From assembly GCF_000196515.1 (NCBI RefSeq), contig NC_014248.1, positions 4,344,001 through 4,408,000 on the forward strand: a stretch of DNA of 64,000 nucleotides, given 5' to 3'. The stretch comes from 'Nostoc azollae' 0708 (lineage in GTDB: Bacteria > Cyanobacteriota > Cyanobacteriia > Cyanobacteriales > Nostocaceae). Each line of letters opens with the position of its first letter. Position 1 is the first letter of the stretch. The translations under genes were made by a program, and so were the position numbers. Under the pieces are notes generated by a model, which worked only from the letters and a program-made list of their open reading frames with translations, did not search any database and had not been told where the DNA came from. Positions 28,364 through 38,876 of this stretch are shown here, piece by piece.

Positions 28364-30450
28364 ATGTCTAATCGACTAAAGCTTGTTAGGGAAAGGATGG
28401 CAGCCTTTGAGGGTGCAGCAAATCCATCAGTAGCAATTGAAAGTGGTTATTATATCCACGCACCAGGAAAATTACTTGTAGATAATATCTCAAATCGCAT
28501 AGCTTTGCGTCCATTGTCTTCACATCTTCTTTTAGGAGGTATTGGTTCTGGTAAAACAACTCAAAAGAGAGGGACGAAAATTTAGAAAGGAGTATGTGTC
28601 TGGCTTTCCATAGTGTTAAGATGAGGAAAGAGCCAAGGAAAGAATCAGGGTTGGGAATAGTTACGGATAGTTCCTATCCATGAAGATGTTGATAACTAAT
28701 TTATAACTGACCTCATATCCATAACATTTATGAAATGGGCAAAACTAATAAACCGATTCCTAATGTGACTAAACCACAAATAGTAAGAATTACTTATGAG
28801 TAAATTCAGGAATCCAGGGGAAATCTTTGTTGAGGTATCCGGAATATTACAAGTCTAATGACCTGTTTAACAAAAATACCTTTGGTGGAAAACTCTTTGT
28901 TTCCTGCCTTTTGTTCTGAGGTCAATTCTCCTTTACGTGGTTTCTTATCTTATAATGTCTGGTATATTCTTTACTCCTTGATATGCTTTATCTTCTTCAA
29001 ATATTTGGTTTTTATGAAACTTTCCTTGTTGCTCTTGAAATAAGCTAATATCACTGGTTGGGCCTTTTTCTCCTACTTCTACATCGACAATATCTTTTCC
29101 TTCTGGTAAGATGACAAACTGATTTTTAAATCTGTGCTGCTTCTTCTTACCTGAAAAGTACCTTTTTTGCTCCTGATTATCTGAAGGCCTTCCTCATGGC
29201 TGTTCCATGCTGTCCACTATTAAGTGAAACTCCGTCAATAGTTCTATCGCCATGGCATAATCGCTATCATGTTTTTCTACCTATTCAAGGAGACTAGCAG
29301 GCAAAACATTTCGTAATATCTCTAGTCAGTAATCAAATGTGTCCTTTGCTTCCGTTTTGGATATACCGAAATGCAAACCTAAAACCTCAAATGTTGGCAT
29401 TTTCCTCCAAGAGAATAAGCATAGACATACCTGTTCCTTTATCTCTAGTTTCCCTTTCCCCCCTCCTCCTTTCTGATTTATACCTATGTTTTTACTTCCT
29501 ATGTCACCTTGAAGTTTTTTATGCTACATTTCAGCTCGGGCTAACAAGTATTGAAACTGATGCTTAGTTATTCCCAGTATTTGTTTTGTAGGATGTGGAT
29601 ATTCTTGAATATAGTTAATTTACTGGATTTTTCCTTTTGGTACACCCTCAGAATTCCCTTCTACCATTTTTCTGACACCAAGTAGATTTTCCAGACAGAT
29701 CTAATTCTTAGTTGCTTGTCAGCAAATTAATGAGATAGAAGATACCCATGTAATATATGTAGACGTTAGTTTGTATACATATATTTCCAAAATAACCACT
29801 GGCGTTCTAACTGCAATTGCAGGGCTAGAACTTGCTGAACTTATGAAAGATAGTGAAGATAACAATGTTATACTATCCATTGATTTAATTCGTAAGCTGG
29901 CAAAATGATAGCGAGTATTATGACGAATCTGATTATTACGAACCAGTGATTAGTGTCCAAGGCATTCTTCCTAAGAAAATAGAGGGCTATGGAATCAAGT
30001 TAGAGTTAGTAAAAACAGTCAATGACTTAACTAAGTTAACATCTGAAAAATATGCATATCTGGTTATTCTATTTGATTAATTAGATAGAATTAACGATGC
30101 TCAAAAATTTATGCGGCTTGTATTTTCAGATGCGAAATCAATATGATTTGCCGGTATTGGTCTAGTGTTAGTAGGTCTATTAACAGGGATTTATAGTAAC
30201 TATCATGATACAGTTGCTAAGAGTTTAGACTACTTCTATTACCAGCCTTTTTTGATGTATAAAATAACCCAGAGTCTTATAATTTATTTGAGAAGATCAT
30301 TCAAGCTTGCTCATATGAAAATTTTCTAGAGGAAGTAGCAATTAAAGCATTAATTCGTTTGAAATCTTTAACAGCAGACTGTGATAAGAAGTTGTTGAAA
30401 ATGCAATATCATGAAATTTATAGTTTCCTGAAAATGACATTGAGAAAAAG
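28364..30450 (+). pseudogene. P-loop ATPase gene split by an IS5-like element
   Basis: The first part (28364-28564) reads MSNRLKLVRERMAAFEGAAN and ends in HLLLGGIGSGKTTQ, a Walker A. The IS5-like copy 3 then intervenes. After it, from 29705, the frame goes on LVACQQINEIEDTHVIYVDV, then ITTGVLTAIAGLELAELM and IVIL-type strands, followed by a frameshift near 29907 (ESDYYEPVISVQGILPKK) and several stops. The predicted Walker B region YAYLVILFD is in the second part. It is a STAND/KAP-like ATPase by general appearance only. The gene is dead from both the insertion and later decay. Confidence 0.65.
28567..29701 (-). mobile_element. IS5-like element with near-complete transposase region (copy 3, about 1.1 kb)
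   Basis: The transposase reads on the minus strand. The N-terminal HTH MPTFEVLGLHFGISKTEA is followed by VEKHDSDYAMAIELLTEF, a stop after VDSMEQP, then FSGKKKQHRFKNQFVILPEG (start of the DDE domain), KDIVDVEVGEKGPTSDISLF and EEDKAYQGVKNIP, then more stops. It retains the 330-bp segment missing from copies 2 and 4, so it represents the parental type, though itself inactive. It is inserted right after the Walker A codons of the surrounding ATPase gene. Confidence 0.75.
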
Positions 30451-30459
30451 GAGTTATTG

Positions 30460-32700
30460 AACCCACCTTCCGCACCCTAACTGTACCCTAACTGTCACAG
30501 ATAGTAGTACATACGAACTAAAACTCCTGCAAGGAAGAAAAGGCTTAATGAGAATAGTATGATTAAAATGGCTATAGAGTGAGAGAATAAAGTTTTGTAA
30601 AGAAGATAAAAGAAAAGAAAATTTAATGATTTAAAAATTAAATTAGAACAGAAGAAGAAATGATTGAATCACAACAGGAGTTGTGGATAATTCTGTTGTG
30701 GAATCAAAGCTTCAAAAAATGGAAATTCAAAACCTAGACCATTTAGGTATAGTAGCAGGAATAATAGACATCATAGGAGTAGTAGAAATAATCCTTGAAA
30801 TTGGAGAGAAACTGAGTCCGGGTCATTTAGTAAAACCCATGATAATAAACGGGTTAGGATTTGTATAAAAACCCTTATATATGATATTTCCCTAAGATTT
30901 TGAAACAATCCCCTGTGACCATCTAATAAGAGCAGGAGTAACACCAGAATATCTCAAGGACGATAAACTGGGGAGAGTCATGGATAAACTATTTATAAAA
31001 GGATTGGATAGAATATTTTTTATTGTCGCCTTAAAAGCAGCCCAAAAATTTGGAGTATCCCTATGAGCAGGCCATCTAGACTCATCATAAATGTACATAC
31101 ATGGGCAATATAATACCAGCTTACCAGAAGTAATATTTGAGAGTCAAAAAGTAGGAAACAATCAAGAACTAGAAGAATTAGCAGTAAAATCACCAAAAGA
31201 AATAACCATCACCTACGGTTATTCTGGTGACCATAGAGCGGAGTTAAAACAGTTCATCATAGAAATAATATGTTCAGGAGATGGAGACATACCAATATAT
31301 ATTTTTAATACTAGCATCGGGAAACCAAGGAGATTTATCATGCTTTGGTAAAATAGCAGTAGAGTACCAAAAACAATTAAAAGTTAACAGTCTCATAGTA
31401 GTAGACTGGGCCTTATATACAGAATCAAATCTAAAAATGATGAATGATGTCATATTTAAGCTGGTTATGTCCAGTGCCATTAAGCGTAAAATCAGCACAA
31501 TCATTAATATCAACATTACCAGAACCAGAACTTGTTGATAGTAACTTACCCGGATATAAACTAGCTTCAAAAACAGTAAATTATCCAGGAATAGAACAAA
31601 GATGGTTAGTAGTGCAAAGTGAAGAAAGAAGAGAATCAGACCTAGGTAAACTCTCACAAAAAATTACCAAGGCACAATCAAAAGCTGTGCAAGATTTCAA
31701 AAAGTTATCACCAGAAAAATTTGCTTGTGAAGGTGATGCTATCAAGGGGTTATCTAAACTATTCAAACAATTCAAATATCACCAAATTAACCAGAGTAAC
31801 GTTACTCAAATCAAATCTAAGAAAAAAGATAGTTCAGGAGAGATATCCTCTGAAATATCAGCTACAGTCTCCCAGAATGAAAGTAAAATTAATACAGAAT
31901 TTCTGAGGGCAGGGCCTTTTATTTTTGCTACAAACTTTTTGGATTCCAATGAACTTACCCATGACTCCATCTTGAGTGAATATAAAGCTCAACAGTCTTG
32001 CCAGAGAGGGTTTGCTTTTCTCAAAGACCCATTATTTTTTGCAGACAGTATTTTCCTAAAAAGTCCAGAGAGAATAGAGTCCCTGGGAATGATTATGGGT
32101 TTATGTCTGCTGGTTTATACTTGAGCGCAACGACAAATTACAACCGCTGTGAGAGAGTCTAAATCAACCGTAAAAATCAATTGGGTAAACCAACTGACCG
32201 CCCCACTTTACGCTGGATTTTTCCATGCTTTCAGTCTATTTATTTAGTTACACTTAACCAAGAAAAACACAGCTGTTACTGGACTCAAGAGAGAGATTTC
32301 ATTGTGAATCTTTTACCAGAGCATTGTTTTCCCTACTATCAATTAGTTACCTAATTTTTCTCTCTATTAATTTATCTCTATTAATTTAATTTCTATCAAA
32401 AAATAACCTAATGTCTTTGATTTATAGCTCTATTTTACTATGTCCATAATTTCTTTTTTTACTTCAATCTATTAGTCTAAGTTATGATTTATCTCTTGAA
32501 TATCTTCATTTATCTGTTGACTCCTCTGGGCGGTGTTCTTTCTTATTGCTCCTTATTGAGAATAGCTTTTAATGCTATTTTTGGTGCTTTACTGTTTCTC
32601 CAATGCCTTTCTTCACTGTATATGTTTATTTTTATGCTCCCTTGGATTTTTTCTCTCCGTAATTTCTCTCTGTAGCACTTTAGGGTGCGGAATGTGGGTT
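30460..32700 (+). mobile_element. IS1634-family element, complete ends, dead transposase
   Basis: Terminal inverted repeats of 21 bp with one mismatch: AACCCACCTTCCGCACCCTA(A) at 30460-30480 and its complement at 32680-32700. TTGA is found on both outer sides, a possible target duplication. The transposase from about 30683 reads NLDHLGIVAGIIDIIGVVEI, KPMIINGLGFV, LIRAGVTPEYLKDDKLGRVM, ITITYGYSGDHRAELKQFII (DHR catalytic region) and, after two frameshifts near 31320 and 31440, PGIEQRWLVVQSEERRESDL and AFLKDPLFFADSIFLKSPER, ending with LPEHCFPYYQ near 32340. Stops and frameshifts make it inactive. Confidence 0.85.
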
Positions 32701-33059
32701 TGAAATAACTAACTGGAGGAAAGCAAAACTTTAAGCGCCTCAAAGACATCAAAGACATTGACTATTTTCAAAGATTTGATAGATGCTGGTTTAATTTTGC
32801 AATCTTAGTGAATGAAAATATTAAACCTGCTGAAATTATTACATATGATTTTGAAATCAGATTTTTAGAAGAGAACCCAAAGAAATTTTTACGCCTTGAC
32901 TTGAATAGACTTGAACATAATCATGAAGATAAAAGAAAACGATTTCATATACATCCAGGTAATGATGACTTAATGATTCATGCCTCCCCAATGTCACCAC
33001 TGGAAATTCTACATTTATTTTTATATAACTTAAAAAAGCCTGAACGTCCTCGCACTTAG
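32701..33059 (+). pseudogene. C-terminal part of an unknown protein next to the IS1634 end
   Basis: An open frame runs from just inside the right flank of the IS (TGGKQNFKRLKDIKDIDYFQ) through VNENIKPAEIITYDFEIRFL, LEHNHEDKRKRFHIHPGNDD and PMSPLEILHLFLYNLKKPER to TAG at 33057-33059. An ATG at 32808 would give 83 residues, but the frame stays open upstream to the element, so this is more likely the 3' part of a gene cut by the IS. No family recognised. Confidence 0.4.
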
Positions 33060-33225
33060 CAGCAAAGGAAAAAATATAAAAAATGTATAGACACTGTATT
33101 ATAAGTCTCTACACAATTAATTTATCTGGTTAATCCAAAATTCGCAAATAGATTCAAACCCTGAAACCCTGATATTTTGATAGAACCTTAATTTTGAACT
33201 TCGAATTTCGGATTTTGAATTTCTA

Positions 33226-35212
33226 TTACTCACCCAAATTAATCGCGGGATTCTTACTAAAAAATCCCCTGGGTATCAGTTTAAAACTCACTTCATGTCT
33301 AGGCATGACTGGCCAATCTTCAGGACGAGGAAAGTGAGTGATACCCATTGTATACCACACCACAATATCTTCATTTGCTAAAGATTCATTATCAGCAATA
33401 TATTTTGGGAAACCTTCCCCTAATTTGCTTTGATTAGGATAATTACCACCTGCATACATTTCACCATCTTTATATTTTGTCAACCAAAAATGATGAGATA
33501 CAAAATTAGCTTTTTCTCTAAAATTTGCACCTTCCAAAGGATACATAATTGTATTTCCACCAGGTGTTAAAATATATGTAGTAGGAACATCTAATTTATT
33601 CTTTTTATCCGTATTAGCTATTATCTATTCTCGACTATGTTTGATGTCTGCATCTCGCACAGCATTTTTTCTGTGGTTCATTGAGTATCTGCCAAAGTAA
33701 TAGCATTACCTAAAGGATTTGTATGACTTATGGGTAGTGAATTAACATTCATTTCCATGACAGAATTCTTCTGTCCGTCTACATCTAAATCTAGACGATA
33801 CTTAAAAAAGTGTTGATGATTTACACCGAAGATATTTTTAGCTAATAACCGCCCCAAGGATGGATTTTTAGTTTGTGTGTTTACATTTGTTTCCTGTGGT
33901 AAATAAATTCCTGTTAATTCATTTTTAATTCCTAAAGTTCCATATTGGTGAAATATGCAATTGAGGATGTAATCATAATTATCAACTTAATCATTGATAT
34001 TACTAATTCCCAATTACGGCGTACACAATTTTTCTGATTATGATAATTAAAATCTTTCCAAAGTACGCCATTGTCTTTTTCATAAATACCAATTACCCCT
34101 GCTACTAGATAAGATTCTCCCTCACCGTTAGCAAATACAGGATCTAATAAAATGCCATTTTCACGAATCTCTTTGCCTAATTCTAATTTATTGGCTAATA
34201 ATCCAATGTTGTATTCTCCCACATCAAAAGCGTTACGAAATGACCAATAATGACCAGTTCTGATCTGGCTCACCATAAGGAACTACCATTTCCGAAAGGC
34301 TACCACGATAAAGAATAGGTCTGGATTTCTCACCATCGTGATAATTAACAAGATATAAAACTAAACCTTCACGGGGGTGCATTAAATAACGAAAATGCCA
34401 ACCTTGCCAAGAAATTTCATTACCTTGAATTTTGAAAGTTGTTCCTTCAGGTTGAACAATTTTTAATGGCTTTGGTGCGGGAATTAATTTCTCAAAAGAG
34501 GAAAGAGCATAGTCCCAGTTTTCTTGGGAAATAGCGACTACACCACGATCAACAAAACTATCAACTCTACCTTTATTTAAATCAACTGTAATTCAAACTC
34601 CTTCAATGGGATGAGCAAAGTAATTCCCATATTGACATCGATAATAGGATAATGGTCGACAAATACGATTACCTTTTTTTTGTTCTTCTGATGTGAGTAT
34701 TCCTGGTGCCCAACAACTGATTTGGACTTGAGCAAAATCTTTGATCCCTCGTTTTCTCATGGCACTTTGCCAACGTGAATCAGCTTTAACTACTTCTTCT
34801 GCAAGTTGATAATCTAGTGGTAACATGGCTGCTTGAACCTGGGGTATTGCTTGCCACTTAGTGAGGGTATTTTTATTTAAATCTACTATTCCTACAAAGG
34901 TTTTATTAAGTTCACGTTCATAAATTTCTAAAAATACCTGGCGTGGAAATTGTTGACCAGGTTGGAAATTTAAAACTGTTTTTTTATCAGGTTCTTGCAA
35001 AGTTATCATGGAAAAAAATGTGGCTTCGCTTAATTTTTTTCCCGTTGTAATATTTCTACGGCGGTATTAACTTCTCTTTCTGTTAAGGGGTTGAGAGGAT
35101 GAGGTGTGATGATTTCCTCAGCAAATGTAATCTGAGGAGAACTTAGCCAGAAATGAAAACTCACGAAGATAGCGATCGCTAACCTAAAAAAAGGATGTAA
35201 ACTCTTAATCAT
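33226..35212 (-). pseudogene. Copper amine oxidase (primary-amine oxidase), multiply frameshifted
   Basis: A remnant of a secreted topaquinone-containing amine oxidase, which oxidises primary amines to aldehydes with release of ammonia and peroxide. The start MIKSLHPFFRLAIAIFVSFH is a signal peptide. Later pieces include MITLQEPDKKTVLNFQPGQQ, GRPLSYYRCQYGNYFAHPIE, NAFDVGEYNIGLLANKLELG, a VDNYDYIL topaquinone site in another frame, NQHFFKYRLDLDV-type and, near the end, VWYTMGITHFPRPEDWPVMP. Frameshifts lie near 35020, 34590, 34280, 34000 and 33610. Intact family members are about 650 residues. Confidence 0.85.
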
Positions 35213-35409
35213 ACTGTTTAAGAACAAAATACATCTATTGATTTCAATGCTTTTGCTCAAAAACAGTAAAATTACAATAATAACCAGCGGTCAGTGATCA
35301 GCGGTAAAACCCTTTTACTTTTGTACTTCCGTTACCTGCAATACCCTGTATATGGCATTGTTCTTACTTTTTGCGTTTCTGTAGCTCTGGATGAAACCAA
35401 ATGGTATCT

Positions 35410-35934
35410 TTATGCAGAAACTAAGCGCCGTAAAGATTCAGCACGGCGTTTTGCCGTAGCGTTATTGGGAGCAAATTTTAATACTTCTTCATACATTTGC
35501 AACGCCTGAGCAGATAATTTTTTCTTCTCGTAAGCATGACCAAGATTATTCAAGGCTACTACATAATCGGGTTTCAATTTCAGTGCTTCTTTATACTGAC
35601 GAATAGCTAAATCATATTGTTCTTGGGCGAAGTAAACATAACCCAATCCGTTGTAAACTGGGGCAATATTTTCTTCTCCTTCTTCCTCAGCAGCTTTGAT
35701 GGCTTTTTGAAATAGGGGTATCGCCTGGGTAAAAACTTTTTTCTCGGAATAAATACTGGCTAATTCGTAATATTCTTGGGCTGTACCTTTTTCTTTTGTT
35801 AATTTGGTTTTTAACTTAGAAAGAGAGTTTTCCAGTTTACGAGTTTTGAAAATCTCGCGAAAAACACTCACTGCTGTAAATGCGAGTAAAATGACGAAAA
35901 TTGAGAGATAAACAAGGACTAGGTTATTATCCAT
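35410..35934 (-). CDS. ycf37: TPR protein, Ycf37-like photosystem I assembly factor
   Basis: A 174-residue protein with an N-terminal membrane anchor (LVYLSIFVILLAFTAVSVF), a coiled region (LENSLSKLKTKLTKEKGTAQ) and three tetratricopeptide repeats (EYYELASIYSEKKVFTQAIP; APVYNGLGYVYFAQEQYDLA; VVALNNLGHAYEKKKLSAQA). Size, anchor and repeat number match cyanobacterial Ycf37, a thylakoid protein that aids photosystem I assembly. The name rests on this layout rather than a unique motif, so a generic TPR protein remains possible. Intact; a solute-binding protein gene lies upstream on the same strand (59 bp). Confidence 0.65.
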   Translation of the reverse strand: MDNNLVLVYLSIFVILLAFTAVSVFREIFKTRKLENSLSKLKTKLTKEKGTAQEYYELASIYSEKKVFTQAIPLFQKAIKAAEEEGEENIAPVYNGLGYVYFAQEQYDLAIRQYKEALKLKPDYVVALNNLGHAYEKKKLSAQALQMYEEVLKFAPNNATAKRRAESLRRLVSA

Positions 35935-35993
35935 TGGCTGAAATATAGACTATTAAATGTTTCTTCTTGATCTATTTTGTCAGTTGTTGGTTG

Positions 35994-36812
35994 TCATCTG
36001 TCAGTTGTTAATGTTTTCTCCTGACTATTACCCAATCCCCAATGCTGTGTACTTTCTTTGAGCCAACCTGTAGCTATATAACGTGCGATAGCTTCATTGA
36101 CCGACCTTCTAAACTCATCGTACTGCAAACCCTTGGCCATGACCACAGATAAGGGTTCAGTTGATAGTTGGCTGGGTAAGATGTGATATTTAGGATATTC
36201 TTGTACCCAACCGCTAAGAAGACTGTTATCAGCCGCAAAAGCATCAACAGCATTACTTTCTATTTTTTCTTGTGCTTGGGCATAAGAGCTAACGCCTATT
36301 AACTCAGACTTAGGTATAAAATATTTTACATAAAAGATAGTGCTCGAATTATTGAGGACAGCTATTTTACGTCGATATAAATCTTCTAACTGATTTATAG
36401 AAGTATCTTTAGTAACTATTGCAGCGCCATCATAATAGTAAGGAACACTGAAACTAACAATGCGTGAGCGTGATTCAGTGGCTGTAACGTTGGCAATAGC
36501 AAGGTCAATTTTATTTTCGACAATGACAGGTAAGCGATCACTATTAGCCACAGGTTGAAATTTGACAGCATCTGGTTTACCCAGCAAATCATTTGCTAAA
36601 CGCTTGGCTAAATCAATTTCTAAGCCTTGTAAATTGCCCTTATCATCTCTAAATCCCAAAGGACGTAGGTTATCTTTTACGGCCACAGTCAAATAACCAC
36701 GCTTTTGAATTTCTGGGAGAGTTGCGCCAGATGCAACCAAATCTGTCCCCAGAGAAAACAAGCACAAAATTAAAATTAAGGTAGCGCCTAATACCAGATG
36801 TAACCGACTCAT
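35994..36812 (-). CDS. Periplasmic substrate-binding protein, amino-acid type (SBP_bac_3)
   Basis: With the ATG at 36810-36812 the product has 272 residues, beginning MSRLHLVLGATLILILCLFS, a signal peptide or anchor. The type 2 periplasmic-binding fold follows: GYLTVAVKDNLRPLGFRD, GLEIDLAKRLANDLLG, KIDLAIANVTATESRSRIVS, FSVPYYYDGAAIVTK and EEKIES-like NAVDAFAADNSLL. Such proteins deliver polar amino acids to ABC importers, but no permease or ATPase gene is adjacent, so the ligand is open. The frame extends 20 codons upstream, but the signal sequence supports this start. Confidence 0.82.
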   Translation of the reverse strand: MSRLHLVLGATLILILCLFSLGTDLVASGATLPEIQKRGYLTVAVKDNLRPLGFRDDKGNLQGLEIDLAKRLANDLLGKPDAVKFQPVANSDRLPVIVENKIDLAIANVTATESRSRIVSFSVPYYYDGAAIVTKDTSINQLEDLYRRKIAVLNNSSTIFYVKYFIPKSELIGVSSYAQAQEKIESNAVDAFAADNSLLSGWVQEYPKYHILPSQLSTEPLSVVMAKGLQYDEFRRSVNEAIARYIATGWLKESTQHWGLGNSQEKTLTTDR

Positions 36813-36894
36813 AGTAGACCTTTGCTTTGCTTCAATTAAAAATTCAATCAAAAATCCCAATGGGTTGATCATTTTTAATTCCCCCCAGGGGACA

Positions 36895-38200
36895 TCTGTT
36901 ACTGAAAAAATGGGTTTAAAGCCCCGTGCGTCTAGGACGGCTTTTTAATGCTAGAATATTTTGCGTAGAAGTTTTCCACGTACAATGTTCTTCTTGGAGT
37001 TCAAAGCTAAGGGGCTGGCAACTGAATACAATGCTGTTGATGAGGCAATTAGAACGGCTCAATTTGTCCGCAATGAGAGTATCGTATCTTTTTTTGGATG
37101 CATAATCGAGGTGTAGGGCAGAAAGAGTAGAGTTATACCGCCTTAGTAAAACACTCTGAGAAGAGTTCCCCTTTGTTAAAGCTTTGAACTCAAGTGCTTG
37201 CCAAGCCTCTATCGAAAGAGCCTATAGTTCCATAGCTCGGTTCTACGACAACTGCAAGAAATCTATTCCCGGCAAAAAGGGATATCCAAGGTTTCAGAAA
37301 AATTGTCTGTCGCTCAGTTGAATACAAGACATCTGGGTGGAAATTATCTGATGCTAGGAAGCAAATAACTTTCACCGACAAAAAGGATATTGGCAAACTG
37401 AAACTCAAAGGAACTTGGGATTTCAACTTCTACCCATTAGACGAGATAAAATCAGTTAGGTTGATACGTACGGCGGATCGCTACTATGTTCAGTTTTTAA
37501 TTAGTATCAGAAAACAAAGTAGAAGCACAGCCCACAGGTAAGACCGTTGGGTTAGATCTAGGACTCAAAGAGTTGTATACTGATAGCAATAGTAACATCG
37601 AACCTAACCCCAGGTTTATCGTACTAGCGAAACAAGGCTCTGCCAATCGTAAAAAAGCCATTAATCGACTAGGGCGAATACACCTCAAAATAAGTAGGCA
37701 AAGTGAAGAACACGCCAAGAGAGTGGCTCGTTGCATAATCTAATCTCACGATTTGGTCGCCTACCAAGATTTGAGAATGAGGATTAAGAACTTAGTTAAA
37801 AATCACTGTCTTGCCAAGTCAATTAATGATGCTGGTTGGTATCAGTTCAGAAAATGGTTGGAGTATTTTGGGGTAAAGCTTGGCAGAATAACTGTTGCAG
37901 TTAATCCTGCCTACACTTACCAGGAATGCTCTAACTGTGGTGCGATAGTCAAAAAGTCTTTGTCAATGAGAACCCACGGTTGCAAATGTTGGTTTGTTTT
38001 AGACCGAGACTGGAATGCTGCTATCAAAATTCTGAAATTAGCCTTGAGTACCGTAGGGCATACGAGAACTTGGATCTTAGATCGGAACGGAACGCTTCAA
38101 GACATTAGACCACCACTATGATTGGAGAAATCCTGTCACAGCAAGTTGGGTCTTGTAATGAAGAATGCCCACTCCTTTAGGTTGGGGAGTCTCAAATCCG
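36895..38200 (+). mobile_element. tnpB: IS605-type element with broken tnpB
   Basis: The left end has a small hairpin typical of IS200/IS605 (AAAGCC..GGCTTT, 36912-36936); the right end has ACTCCTTTAGGTTGGGGAGT at about 38170-38189, where the guide (omega) RNA scaffold would lie. tnpB, from ATG 36985 (MFFLEFKAKGLATEYNAVDE), has frameshifts and stops. Readable parts: CRSVEYKTSGWKLSDARKQI, TVGLDLGLKELYTDSN (RuvC-I Asp), VAYQDLRMRIKNLVKNH and the zinc ribbon CSNCGAIVKK..GCKCWF before VLDRDWNAAIKIL (RuvC-III Asp). RuvC-II has Gln instead of the expected Glu (VAYEDL). No tnpA is present. TnpB family: RNA-guided DNA endonuclease; this copy is dead. Confidence 0.85.
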
Positions 38201-38231
38201 CTATTCATCCGTTGTTACCTTTATCCCTTAA

Positions 38232-38588
38232 TTAAGCTTTAACAGAATTTGCCAGTTCTGCGACTTTAGCAAAGCTTGCAGGATCAAGAACTGCCAATTG
38301 TGCCAACATTTTGCGGTTAAGTTCAACGTTAGCTTTTTTGAGATTACCAATTAACTGGCTGTAGCTCAGACCATTTTGTCTAGAAGCCGCGTTAATACGA
38401 GTGATCCACAGACGGCGAAAATCACGCTTTTTCTTTTTGCGATCGCGGTAAGCACTGCGAAGCGCCTTCATCACCTGTTGGTGAGCGGTTCTAAACAGAG
38501 TTGAGTGAGAACCACGAAAACCTTTAGCTAATTTGAGAATCTTATTGCGGCGTTTACGAGCTACATTACCGCGTTTTACCCGGGTCAT
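38232..38588 (-). CDS. rplT: 50S ribosomal protein L20
   Basis: A 118-residue ribosomal protein starting [20 protein letters not shown], followed by [20 protein letters not shown] and [20 protein letters not shown], all diagnostic for L20, which binds 23S rRNA early in large-subunit assembly. It lies 22 bp downstream of rpmI, the usual operon order. infC, often the first gene of this operon, is not adjacent here. Confidence 0.96.
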   Translation of the reverse strand: MTRVKRGNVARKRRNKILKLAKGFRGSHSTLFRTAHQQVMKALRSAYRDRKKKKRDFRRLWITRINAASRQNGLSYSQLIGNLKKANVELNRKMLAQLAVLDPASFAKVAELANSVKA

Positions 38589-38610
38589 ATATTACTACCT
38601 GAAGAATGTT

Positions 38611-38808
38611 TTACAAATAAGGAAGCATCAAGCGTACATTGTCTGCATCGCGTTCATCAACAATTACCATCTTAGACATATTGCGCTTTTTGTCAGCAGA
38701 CTTGTGTTCAAGAAGGTGGTTTTTGAAAGCCTTGCGACGGACGATTTTACCTGTACCTGTGGCACGAAATCGCTTTGCCGCTGCTTTACGAGTTTTGAGT
38801 TTAGGCAT
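38611..38808 (-). CDS. rpmI: 50S ribosomal protein L35
   Basis: A 65-residue protein starting [20 protein letters not shown], with [20 protein letters not shown] and the C-terminal VRLMLPYL, matching L35. The ATG at 38806-38808 gives the normal length; the frame continues 8 codons upstream without a good start. It is the first gene of the rpmI-rplT pair. Confidence 0.95.
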   Translation of the reverse strand: MPKLKTRKAAAKRFRATGTGKIVRRKAFKNHLLEHKSADKKRNMSKMVIVDERDADNVRLMLPYL

Positions 38809-38876
38809 GGGGATGGCTTTGATTCGACACAATCTCTCATTGTATACTAAGAGAACCTAATTTAAACAATTGAGAG

